DNA from: Ascidia mentula
Lineage: Eukaryota > Chordata > Ascidiacea > Phlebobranchia > Ascidiidae
Direction: 5' to 3'
Assembly: GCA_947561715.1 (NCBI GenBank)
Contig: OX387199.1
Coordinates: 8,871,001 to 8,935,000, forward strand
Length of the DNA: 64,000 nt
The translations under genes were made by a program, and so were the position numbers. The notes beneath the pieces are model-generated. The model did not search any database and was not told the DNA's origin. It saw only the letters and a program-made list of their open reading frames with translations. This document shows, one piece after another, positions 25,113 through 35,842 of this stretch (position 1 is the stretch's first letter; every line of letters begins with the position of its first letter).

Positions 25113-28100
25113 TTATCCACAGCGGAATTTCAGCTCTGTGTTCTTCAGTGGTGTACGACCATGGAACGACTTCCAGTGCGCATAAGACTCATGATCTTCA
25201 GAATATATCTTCGTCCAAAACCCATTTAAAACAGCCCAGCTGCAATTTCTGAACCACCACCCTCCTTGCTTGCGCTGAGAGCTCGCACAAAAACTGCAAA
25301 TTAATATCATTGAAAATAAATATAATGTTGTCTTTGCATGTATTTCCAACCATTATATATGTATTTTTATTTTATTTTGATGTGTATTTTATTTTATTCG
25401 TTTGTTTTTGATCGAAAATCGGATGTCGTTATTTTGTCACGTTATATGCTAACCCATATGAGTTGTCATTATCTTGATCTTGGGTGCTGAACTTAAAGTG
25501 ATTTGTCAAAAAACTAGGGTGTCCAGATGGGTTAAAGCTGTTTCCAATATTTCCACTGTATCCGTGAACACAAATTCTGTATTTGTCGCTCTCTCCGTTC
25601 AGATGAAAGTTACTGCAAAGTAGTTACATAAAACTATTTTTTGGCAATGACAAACAACAAAAACCATACATACGTAAACAATGATATAATGTTCAATAGC
25701 ATGAACATTTATAATAACAACATATTCTATATGTTATTACCTCTATATAGACACTCCATTTATCTTTAATTGTAATCTTTTATGGTTTCCCTGAGAGGCC
25801 ACAATTAAAAAAATGCGACTTTAAAGAGGTTTGAAGTAAATCTGTAGGTTGTATGATTAAAATTGCTCTAAAATCAATATTGTTTTTTTACCTGTATTCA
25901 GCATATCCAGAATTTCCGTTGAAATCTCCAATTTCGACACGAATGCGACATTGAGTACAGGTGAAACTTCTAACAGTTTGGAAAACATGCTCAAGACCTA
26001 AACGAACAAGAAAACAAATATTTGAATACAAATAGTACGAAATGGTAAGAATTACGTTTGATGATAAACATAAGCTAGATATTGAACAAATCACATATAT
26101 TTTTAATTAACTCACCCCACCAGAACTCTCCGTCCAAACATCCAAACCCGTTCTTGTACTCGATCCAGTTTTGTTGAAAGTCAACGCTTCCATCAAAGCG
26201 ACGTTGAAATACCTTTTTATCGGAAATAACATACGTAAATGTCAATCATATTTATGATGTTGCGCCAAACCAATTGTATTAGTTTAATGAATTTAGGTTT
26301 TATGGACTAGAAAATAAGCAGAGCAATATTTAGTATTCTTTACATACCGTCCATCCGTTACTACAGATAACTTGTAAACCCGATTTGTAGGAATACAACC
26401 CGCTCAAATTTCCGTTCCAACACTCAGTGAATTCTAAACATTATTATGGTTACATAGGTGGGGAATCACTTTAGCTGTGGTCAGCTACCGTAGATTTACT
26501 TATGCGTAATCAAAATAGTTGTTTTGAGAAATTAGGATTTAAAACAGGTTCGTGGAAAAGAAAAACATCGGTCTCAGTGAAATCATACAAAAAATTAAAA
26601 TACGTCCACAAGTATTAGGGAACGAAAAAGCTGTGCAATAAACTTGTTATTGGGCTGTAAACTCATGTAGCCTACTGCAATTTTTTTGGGGAAAAAATAC
26701 AATGATATCTTTATAGTAGCAAAAGATCCCAAAATCTTAATTAATTCCGTTAATAAAGTAATCAGGTTTCTTCTTTGGATAAAATGTTAACCAAACTGGG
26801 TAAGAAAAGACAGTTTTTTACCACAAAAGATTGCCCACCTAATTCACAAAACTTTCCATAATATCCTGGTGGACAAATGCATACGTAATCACCAACCAGT
26901 TCCATGCATGTGCTACCAGTAGTGCAGCTGTTGCCAGGGCAGCTAAGTCCTTGAAATATAATAATACAAAGTACTTAAGTTATAAGTTGAATTTGACAAT
27001 ATCAACTGTTACGTGCTTTCAAAAGTGAAAGCTGCATCTGAAAAAGAAGCAGATTTGCTTGTGAGACCGTTGTTGGTGGAACCAGTGTATGAAGACTGAC
27101 TCTTTTGCATGTAAAACTTCAACACCCCTCCTTTAACTAAAATACAAAGAAATTCATAATAAAAAAAGGAAAATTTTTACGATAGACCAGATTTCCAAAA
27201 TATGGATTTGGGCACACAATAAGTAATTTTGAAACAATTTTGCTCTTTACTTTCCTGTTTCAAGCACCAACATGCATTCTTATGAAAAAATAACAGCAGC
27301 AAAATTCGTTTTCGCAGAACATAAACGTTTAAGTAACCAAGCCATGGGAAAGCCTGCATCATGTGCGGTGTCATATTTCATGTGCGGAATCATATTTGAA
27401 GTGCGGAATCATATTTGAAGTGTGGAATCATGCTTCATGTGCGGGATCGCATTTTAGCGCCATATACAACATGCAGGAAGTGGTTTAGACCTGTTATTAG
27501 TCCAGCGTGTATGGCAGCACTGCACAGAGACGAATGACTGCTGTAGATATCTGAACCAAACACAGGATCCTTTCCACAACCGGAAGGACATTCGACTTCC
27601 GTGATCTCCTGAGATGAGTATCCTTGTGTGGCACATGTCACTGACACATAAAACATGTCTTGTAAAGTAATATACAATCAAATAATATAATTACTTTCAA
27701 ACGAAAACGTGTCTCCACTTGCAGAACACGATTGACTCTTTACTCCGTTCCTCAGCCCACCACTGTAGAAATTGTTTTCTTGACTCGGACGACGATAAAC
27801 AGTAACCGGTCCCCCGTCGTCTGTAGCAGAAATATAAATCTTAAAACTTTTCAAAAAAATCATTACCGGGTTAAGATTAGGGTGTTTTCATCAATTTAAC
27901 TTGGAGAAATAGAATAAAGAGTTTTAATGCCACCTGCAATCCATTGATCTTGCATTGCTGCCAAGCAAATAGGTCCCCTGGTGTAAACCCTATTTCCACA
28001 CAATGGTGATTTTTGCCTCCAACAACCGGCAGGACACAACACGACCGTGATCGAGTGTACGAGATCGGAGAACTGTGTGTCACATGTCACTAAAAGTGGT

Positions 28101-28443
28101 TTCGAATTATTAAAAACCTCTCATCAATAAACGCGGAGGGCGTTCTTACGTACATACATACAGACAGACATGAATTATTCTTCCGTCACAAGCATTAGAG
28201 GAAAAAAACAGGATAAAAATTAAAATTAATGAGGTGAACCTTTGAACCAATTTATCTGAAGAAATCATTCCAAATAAATGACCCTCGTTTAAAAACAAAT
28301 AAACGTACGAACAGTAAAGGGCCGACATACAAGTGTACGTATTAAAATAAAATGCTTCTTAAAATCATACCGTTTGAATGCTGGCCTGCAAGACCACGTG
28401 AGAAAAGCATCAGCAAAAATGCTGCAATAACCTTCTTTGTCAT
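25113..28443 (-). CDS. Secreted LCCL-LCCL-EGF-fibrinogen C-terminal protein (11 exons, ~454 aa)
   Basis: Exons by coordinate: 28443-28371, 28089-27934, 27820-27695, 27640-27491, 27136-27017, 26949-26839, 26433-26348, 26212-26116, 25997-25892, 25612-25454, 25293-25113. They join in frame to 454 codons plus stop. Residues 1-20 are a signal peptide (MTKK, then a hydrophobic core). Residues ~25-118 and ~119-208 are two LCCL domains (CPAGC and CPSGC motifs, each split over two exons, ends FSFE and FTFE). Residues 209-245 are an EGF domain with six cysteines. Residues 246-454 are a fibrinogen C-terminal domain ([12 protein letters not shown], the calcium loop DQDND, GGWWF, and the NGFW and LKNTELKFR end). 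LCCL, EGF and first FBG exons are bounded by phase-1 introns, as usual for shuffled domains. All donors are GT except exon 5, which appears to use GC. Fibrinogen-related proteins bind glycans or microbes in invertebrates, so a secreted recognition role is likely but inferred. The alternative is a matrix or coagulation-like protein. Confidence 0.85.
27360..27454. repeat. 19-bp minisatellite, five units
   Basis: Five head-to-tail copies of a 19-bp unit (CATGTGCGGAATCATATTT and variants starting GAAG) lie in the intron between exons 4 and 5 of the LCCL-fibrinogen gene. The palindrome's right arm lacks it, so it arose or expanded after the duplication, or was lost there. Confidence 0.85.
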
Positions 28444-29318
28444 CTCAAGGAGGTTTTATCCAATACTTTGCAGGACAAAGAAATTGACGTTGCGTCACAT
28501 GAGTAAATATGATCTTCTTACGTTTTAAAATCCTTTTAAAAAACTGTCATTTAAACAGTGAGTGTATGCCAAATACTCTGACACCCAGAGTTGGTCTCCA
28601 AAAACACGCAACGTAAAACAGGTACAATACGTACGAACATTTCACAGAATATTGACCACATTTTGATATGTTTTGGAGAAAAGGCAATCACTTACATTGG
28701 TGATGGACTGGACGGTAATTTTCGAAACTACAACATGAAACTTAATTTTCACTCTTCCCCAAGAACATGGTCAGCGACATGAACAACCTGGCTAAGACTG
28801 GACTGGAAAGACAGTTTAGACCTCGCATTACCCGCTATCCACACAAGCGTGACATGAGCGCAACGAAATTCGAAAAAGTGAAATCCTTGAACCAACACAC
28901 CGTGGTAGTGTAATCGTCCACCCACTCACTTTCGCTTACTCTTAAAGCACGGTGCAGTGCACTGTGTGGAGGCAAAATCCAGCTTATTCGCGTGTTCTTT
29001 GCAGGAACTATGGGAAACAACAAGTCTATAGGCGTACCAACATGTCATCTGTCTTGTCTTCTTTGTATGACTTTACCTTTACCTCACGAATCTCAAATGA
29101 AAATTATAAATTAACGCACCATGGCTAACATTGGGCAATGTATGTAAAACAATGGCACGACCCACAGACACAAGACTTGCTTCCTCTACGTCACACCACA
29201 TGATTCGCTATTTTTCCACGAATAAGAATGGATTTTGCAACACAGCATTGTGACACCTGTCTACAAGTTTCCTACCTATGTAATTTACAGTTTTTAATGA
29301 ATTTCGGTCAAAACACTC
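28444..29318. other. 5' flank of the LCCL-fibrinogen gene
   Basis: No coding exon is seen. The minus-strand gene starts at 28443, and a short AT-rich upstream stretch could hold its promoter, but no clear TATA box was found. From about 29060 onward the sequence is matched in inverse orientation at 30100-30340. That part therefore belongs to the palindrome. Confidence 0.5.
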
Positions 29319-29728
29319 AAGTATTATTTGGTAAATATTACGGTCGTTTTCATTGCTAGGTAATGTTCTTGATGTAATAAATGTAGTTATCATGTAGATC
29401 CAACATCAAATACATGAGCTCAAATAATATAAAATAATGTGTAATGGCTGCTCTTTACGCAACTTGTTTTCCAGTCATATTTTTACTGCGTTACCTTAAA
29501 TTTGCAATGAAAAATTATTGGTTTGTTCGGCACATAAGGCATAAGTACGACATCAGAACAAAGTTATGTTGCTACAGAGAAAATTTAACGACCAAGTAGT
29601 GTAGGGTTAACAGAGTAGAGAACAGGAAGACTTCCTTCCGGTTCTCTGAGATTCTCTTTCTGATTATTACATTTATTAAAACATTACCGAGCAATCAAAA
29701 CGACCGTAATATTTACCAAATAATACTT
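29319..29728. mobile_element. Non-autonomous TIR element (MITE-like, ~410 bp)
   Basis: The two ends are inverted repeats of about 47 bp, beginning AAGTATTATTTGGTAAATA on each strand with two mismatches. The interior has no coding frame. The matching point in the palindrome's right arm (near 30080-30100) lacks the element, which marks it as an insertion into the left arm or a loss from the right. I could not identify a clean target duplication. Confidence 0.6.
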
Positions 29729-29757
29729 TTTGTATGCGCAAAAGAGCCATAATAATG

Positions 29758-30077
29758 AATGAGAGCTGCAGACAGGGTGTATACTCGCACTGTTTCGACC
29801 TGTAAGGTCTCATCAGTGCAGCTGTTGATGTGGCACTGTGCTAGCTGGTAGACTAGCAGGCACACAGATTTCCACTTTGTGATACCTTTCGGTCAATCGT
29901 CGATATGTTGTACCTAGTTTGGTACCCAACATATCGACGATTGACCGAAAGGTACCACAAAGTGGAAATCTGTGTACCTGCTTACCAGCTAGCACAGTGC
30001 CACATCAACAGCTGCACTGATGAGACCTTACTGGTCGAAACAGTGCGAGTATACACCCTGTCTGCAGCTCTCATTGA
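29758..30077. repeat. Inner hairpin at the centre of the palindrome (~150-bp arms)
   Basis: The arms 29758-29912 and 29926-30077 are reverse complements of each other at very high identity, with a ~13-bp spacer around TACCTAGTTTGGTAC. The outer part (GAGAGCTGCAGA, TTTCGACCTGTAAGGTCTCA) resembles a motif inside the LTR-like repeats at 42835, 56290 and 61730. The centre is therefore probably a foldback element that was already repetitive. Confidence 0.85.
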
Positions 30078-32304
30078 ATACTTTTTGTGTTTTTGTGTTT
30101 TGACCGAAATTGTTTGTGTTTTTTTGACCGAAACTGTAAATTACATAGGTAGGAAATTTGTAGACAGGTGTCACAATGCCGAAATCGATTCTTATTTCAT
30201 GGAAAAATAGCGAATCATGTGGTGTGACGTACAGGAAGCAAGTCTTGTATCTGTGGGTCGTGCCATCGTTTTACATGAATTGCGCAATATTAGCCATGAT
30301 GCGTTAATTTATAATTTTCATTTGGGATCCGTGAGGTAAAGGAAAAGTCATGGAAAGAAGACTATGTTCTGCGAAAACGAATTTCGCTGCGGCCACTTTT
30401 TGACAACCCTACATGTTGGTGCTTGAAAAAAAGTAAAGAGCAAAATTGTTTCTGAATTTCATCTTATATGCCCAAACATTTGGAAATCTGGTCAATGGTA
30501 CAAAATTTTCCTTTTTTTTATTTTTAATTGCTTTGTATTTTAGTTAAAGGAGGAGCGGCGAAGATTTTTACTCAAAAAGTCAGTCTTCATACACTGGTAC
30601 AACCAACAACGGTCTCACAAGCAAATCTGCTTCTTCTTCAGATGCAGCTTTCACTTTTGAAAGCACGTAACAGTTGATACTGTCAAATTTAACTTATAAC
30701 TGACGTATATATTATTATATTTGAAGGACTTAGCTGCCCTGCCAACAGCTGCGCTAGTGACGGCACATGCATGGAACTGGTTGGTGATTACGCATGCATT
30801 TGTCCGCCAGAATATTATATAAATTCTGTGAATTAGGTGGACAAACTTTTGTGTTTAAAAAACTGTTTTTTCTTATTCCAGTTTGGTTAACTTGTTATCC
30901 AAAGAAACACCTGATTAATTTATTAAAGGAATTGATCATGACTTTGGGATATCTTTATAGTAGCAAAAAAACACTGCGGTAAATCAGTTGACAGCCCAAC
31001 AAACAAGGCAATGTTGATTGCACAACTTTTTCGTCCCTCAAAACTTATTTTCATTTTTTGTATGATTTTACTGAGATCGAAGTTTACTTTTCCACGAACC
31101 TGTTTTGAATCCTTATTTTTCAAAACAATTATTTTGATTACGCATAAGTAAATCTACGGTAGTTAACCAGCAGCTAAGTTTAATGTTTAGAATTCACCAA
31201 GTATTGGAACGGAAATTTGAGCGGGTTGTATTCCTACAAATCAGGGTTAGAAGTTATTTGTAGTAACGGATGGACGGTATGTATAGAAGACTAGACATTG
31301 TTCTGCTTATTTTCTAGTCAATAAAACCTAAATTCATTAAATTTAATACAATTAGTTTGGAAACAACTTTGCAGTCATTTCCATGTGAACGGAGAGAGCG
31401 ACAAATGCAGAGTTTGTGTTCACGGATACAGTGGAAATATTGGAAACAGCTTTAACCCGTCTGAATACCCTGGGTTTTGGTTAAATGACACTAAGTTCAG
31501 CACCCAAGATCAAGATGACAAAATAACGACATACGATTTTCGATTAAAAACAAACGAATAAAATTAAATACTCATCAAAATAAAATACATATATAATGAT
31601 TGGAAATACATTATTTTGATATTAATTTACACGTTTTGTGCGAGCTCTGAACGCAAGCAAGGAGGGTGGTGCTTCAGAGGTTGTAGCTATGCTGTTTTAA
31701 ATGGGTTTTGGACGGAAGCAAATTCCGGAGGAGACAGGCCTTATGCGTACTGGATCGCGTTCCATGGTCATACACTAAAGAACACAGAGCTGAAATTTCG
31801 AGAATAAGAGAAACAAAGAAAAGGATTTCCTAATCACCGACAAATTTTGGCAGATATTTGTTTTAATTTTCATATTCACACATAATAATTTAGCTTTTTC
31901 TTTATTTTCACTGTGCGTTTACGTGGACGCATGCTTTGTATATTTCTAAAGTACACGCAACGCTGAATAAACCCGTTGTCCGTTGCGAATTGTTAAGCGA
32001 AGTTAACACCATTTCGAAATTATTCGACCCTATTACCAGCAGATATATGGGTGTTAAAACAAAAACTTTCAAAAGTTACTGATGCGTAATTCCCTGCACT
32101 TTTTACCAACACAATCGCTAGGTGGTGAAAATAACAAGAACTCACAAAATGAATGTTTTTCTTACTCTGTGGTCGATATTTGAGCGGTAAATGTAAGTAC
32201 AATGTAACATGGGACATGTAGTTTTTTTTCTATGAGGATCACCGGATAGAACTTTTATTTAAAAAAACACAAAATAATTAGATGAGTTATTGGCAGTCAC
32301 CTCG
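29926..32304 (-). repeat. Right arm of the ~7.7-kb palindrome (deleted copy)
   Basis: This arm is the inverted counterpart of 24616-29912, reduced to about 2.4 kb by deletions. It lacks the signal-peptide exon, the first three LCCL exons and fibrinogen exons 8 and 9. Divergence is scattered through exons and introns alike. That fits decay after duplication rather than recent gene conversion, except at the well matched centre. Confidence 0.85.
30541..31806 (+). pseudogene. Decayed inverted copy of the LCCL-fibrinogen gene
   Basis: Blocks matching the minus-strand gene follow in order: the second LCCL half-exon (~30547-30655, one base lost, frameshift), the EGF exon (~30727-30837, one base lost near its end, frameshift), the first fibrinogen exon (~31190-31277, its first cysteine replaced by tyrosine), a deletion of exons 8-9, a partial exon 10 (~31380-31520, with loss of the calcium-loop end), and the last exon (~31630-31806), which still reads to a stop. 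No signal-peptide exon is present. With at least two frameshifts and missing exons it cannot make the parental protein. Confidence 0.85.
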
Positions 32305-33214
32305 ATTGCCAAAAACAGCAGTTTAGTCAGATCAAGAACATGTAAATTGTAAAACGCATCATCTTCTCAGAAGAAAAACAGCCATTCTTGTTAGTATTCT
32401 TTTGCAATAGAACAAGTCCAGAACAAAGTGAAATTGAAATATAATGCGACTACTTATAAATCATAAATTGTCTTTTGGTACCAGTGCCGGTAGTAGAGGT
32501 ATTAATTAGGTTTTGAAAAGGAATTTCTCTCAGTTGTTGTATTTTTGTCGTGGCCTACAGGTACTTTATCTTATTTGATTTAACTTCTGTCCTCTACACT
32601 TGGACAGGATTCCGGTTGTTCAACAGTAATCGGGTCAATCCAAAATGGTCTCCAAAGTTTATTTTCCTGTAAGCGGATGTAATTTCAATTACTATTAGCT
32701 ATTTCCTTACATACAAACCATAACCTGTTCTTCACGGTCACGGCATAACACTGCAGTCCACAGCTTTGCGGATGTAAAATCACATTTGCAAACAATTTTA
32801 AATGCAACGAGCACTTGACGCATGAACAGCGAAGTTTTGTTTATTTTTCACACCTATCATTTTCATAGTAAACAACCACAATGTATTTTACCCTTTCAAA
32901 TTGACCACACACCAATGCTAGCAAACCAGAAAGTTGGACCTTCCAAGATGGCGTCTGCGCCAATCAAATTGCTTCAATTTTGAGCGGAGTTGCGCTATCC
33001 AGTGTTTATAGAGATCACTGGGGCCGAGGCTAACTTTATTGTCTGGCTGTAAAACTTTTCAACATAATCCATCCAATGAGCGCTTGTTGCGTATTGTGTA
33101 AACAGCTGTTGAAATAGTGGTGGTTAACTCATAAAGTTTTTGTTATCGCAAAAAAAGAAACAAATAAACCACATTTATGCACTTAATTCACTCACTATAG
33201 CCGCTATGTCTAAC
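32305..33214. other. Intergenic, nothing recognised
   Basis: The stretch between the palindrome edge and the GTPase fragment has no recognisable exon. The rest of the GTPase gene should continue here on the minus strand, but I find no G4-motif exon or transmembrane hairpin. Confidence 0.45.
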
Positions 33215-33785
33215 CTGAAGATGTTGAAATCGTTTCCTCCAATTTGTTTGGACACATTATAGATTTGAAACGAGCTCATCAAAGTGCTGAGTGCAAATAT
33301 AAAAGAACAGTCTTGTACTGAGTCTTGGTTATCAAACGATCCTTGGGAGTCCATGAGAAATAAAGCAACCTAAAATTAATAGATGTATTTAGTCTGCAAA
33401 AGAGCATATAGTATTGTGTCCCTCGTCGCCACCTCGCCATGGAAATCCTTCAACCAATTCATCTTCTTTGGAATCAAGCCACGAATCCGACTGTTACAAA
33501 GGACATTTAAAACGGTTACCACTACTTTTGATTTATTTGTACGTTTTTATTTCTTTCTGCCCGTAGATAACGGAGAAAGAAATTTAACATTAAGGATTTT
33601 CCTCCTCTGAATGTTCCGGCAATTGAATAGATTGCAACCGGTGTGTTTACCACATCTGGTTGTCTGAATATTCGCTCAAGTTCATCTTCATCGATTTCAT
33701 AAATGTTGTCATGTTGGGAACTCGGTCGGACTATTTGTATGGCTTTGTTATGTTGTCCAGTACCGCTGCATTCTTGAAAAAACAT
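33215..33785 (-). pseudogene. 5' fragment of an atlastin/GBP-like dynamin-family GTPase
   Basis: Three exon-like blocks run on the minus strand. 33785-33543 encodes 81 residues with the G1 P-loop in AGTFRGGKSLMLNFFLRYL. 33490 to about 33400 contains WLDSKEDELVEGFPWRGG, matching the atlastin WRGG segment, behind a 52-bp GT-AG intron. 33369-33215 contains VALFLMDSQGSFD (the G3 DxxG motif) and the conserved LSTLMSSFQIYN that follows it, ending at a CAG|GTTAGA donor. Atlastins are ER-membrane GTPases that fuse tubules, and their GBP relatives act in immunity. The middle exon has no usable GT donor, and its switch-1 threonine region is degraded. Later exons are not found, so this looks like a truncated pseudogene. 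A partial gene with a missed small exon is the alternative. Confidence 0.7.
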
Positions 33786-33966
33786 AAGCTTGAAATAACA
33801 GTTGTTGCTTCATTGGGGTTAGCCAACAATGTTACAGAATTTAATTACTTACCCCCCTCAAAGGAAGACATTGCAACAGAAACAGACACAGATAAACTCT
33901 ATAAATATTGCTACTTATTACAAGGAAGATAATTTTCAGAGATTTTCTAGCAAAACAACCCAAGTA

Positions 33967-35017
33967 GGGTAAGGTGTACTTTTAGCACCACACCTAATAT
34001 CTCAGCTATCCCTATATAATAAACAATTCCTAACCGAGGGCAATTCCTATTAAGCAAGTCCTATCCCAACCCTTTTTGTTAATTACCGCCCAATCTTCCT
34101 TCTTGGCACCGATCTTAAATTCCTTCATAAAATCCTTAGCCTTCGCATCAAAACCTTTATCCCCTCTATACTCTTCCCCCAACCAACTCGTAACAGTAAA
34201 ACGATTGACCTTCCACACGATGCATCAATCGACCCTATGGGGTCGCTACTTTTGACGCTACGACCCATCGAATATGTGGTGCTAAAAGTACACATGCTCG
34301 GTTTCGGTCCTTTTGCGTGTATACTAGCGAATTAGGTGGGAGTCTTTGAGTGGATCCCAACTCAAAAGTAAAGGTTGCTGCAAGCTGAAATTTGATACGC
34401 TTTGTCACAAAGGACATGTCTTTCGATCGATGCAAGTTTCGATTCGTTTGGTAGTTTGCTAGTGACGTCACAATGTTTCGTAAACCGTCCATGTTCTAAA
34501 CGACACTAGGTGTCGCACAATCGAAACATATCTTTAAACTTAACTTTGTTGTAAAGTACAGGGTTATACCTTTCTGCTGATGCCACAATGGACTCTATTG
34601 GACCAGTGGTTTTTGCTTTATGATCCTGATAATTTGTCGTGGTGAAAAGAGTACATGTTGTTTGTTGTGTTTTTTTCGTAATAACTGCGGTCTACTTTTG
34701 CGCGTTTGCTTAAGAAGGCATTTATTCAATCAGTAATAGTCACACGACGCAATGCAGGTTACTTGTGAGGCTTTTAATTTTTCTTCAAACAACACTTTTG
34801 TTATGTGGCTGTTGTACCTTACGGAGTATGCTATTGCAGTTCGTTGACGGGCGTAGCGCGTATCGAGAGGGAAACTTCGAATTCTTGTACATTTCGTAAC
34901 GTCATAGGTGATGATAGTAACTGGTAAGGTGTCGTTTAACATTCGTGTGAAGTTTCAGGTTTGTAGTGCTAGGGATAGCTGAGATATTAGGTGTGGTGCT
35001 AAAAGTACACCAGACCC
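33967..35017. mobile_element. 1,051-bp DNA transposon with 8-bp target duplication (hAT-type)
   Basis: The ends are inverted repeats of about 48 bp sharing GGTGTACTTTTAGCACCACA, starting GGGTAAGG on the left and GGGTCTGG on the right (read inward). The direct repeat CCCAAGTA flanks both sides (33959-33966 and 35018-35025). An 8-bp duplication fits the hAT superfamily. No transposase is visible. A lysine-rich minus-strand frame (34218-34030, containing SWLGEEYRGDKGFD) looks somewhat coding but I do not recognise it. A further TGGTGCTAAAAGTACAC copy lies inside at about 34279. Confidence 0.75.
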
Positions 35018-35025
35018 CCCAAGTA

Positions 35026-35842
35026 ATAGTTAGTTAGCCTACAGCAAGGCACAAAATTTCTAAAAAAAGAACCTGAAATAAAATACTCCAAGAAACATGT
35101 CGTAGTATTTCTATATTCTCAGACTTTTTCATTTCAGTAGTTGACTACCATGCAATGGAGTATAACAGTGCAAAGTTAAAACAACAGTTTTGGATCTGCT
35201 TATGCGCACAGCGGTAGGCTTTGGTTCCCACTTTGCTGCGCAACCAAGCGTAAATTCGTACGGTAAAGGATTGTGTGTACAGTACCTTGCTGTATTAATT
35301 TACTGGATTATCGGCAATAAACGGTTTTATGAACAACTTTGGACAGGTTTAAAGCTTGGTAAATGTATGTGTTTAGCCGGGAGTTATACTTCTTAGAAGA
35401 CGCACAGACTTATGTAAAGGAGTTAATTAACTCCAACAGTAACCTTGAGATAGAGAAGGCAATTTGCCCACGAGACTCGGATCGTTCTGGTGCGAGGCCC
35501 GAGACGCATTCGTGGCCCACGTTCAAACAAGCGGGGGCGCACCCCGACAGTAGATAAACGCAAAATCAGCGTTTTAGGGCAATTTCCAACGCAGAAAGAA
35601 TTAGATCACGGGTGTTGTTTATCAAAACTATAATACAGTATTCCTAGGAAATTGCACTAAAAGTCATGTAGTAACGTGGAACACGTCAGGTGAGCTTTTG
35701 TGAATATTTGCTTTAAGGCACATATAACTATAGTTAAATATTACCTTAAGCGTAAACAGCCGTAAGCGTTTCACTATCGCCTACTTCCACTAAGCCACAA
35801 GCGTTCACAGACATTGAAGGCAGTTGATCGTAAAAAACCGAC
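35026..35842. other. Intergenic, upstream of the first NQPGN gene
   Basis: No recognised gene is present. Two short plus-strand frames (35190-35396 and 35363-35557) have no family motif. Any promoter of the gene starting at 35843 should lie here, but I see no clear core element. Confidence 0.45.

Larger units (their letters stand above)
24616..29912 (+). repeat. Left arm of a ~7.7-kb imperfect palindrome
   Basis: Sequence from about 24616 inward matches the reverse complement of 29926-32304 block by block. The outer flank 24616-24900 pairs with 32025-32304, the last fibrinogen exon with 31630-31806, the EGF exon with 30727-30837, the gene's upstream flank 29060-29310 with 30100-30330, and 29758-29912 with 29926-30077. 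The left arm is about 5.3 kb and keeps the complete gene. Its extra length is LCCL exons, fibrinogen exons 8 and 9, a 410-bp TIR element and a minisatellite, all missing from the right arm. Confidence 0.85.

Noticed and set aside
29905-30210. 101-codon frame across the palindrome centre
   Set aside because: It is a translation of inverted-repeat DNA, without a motif.
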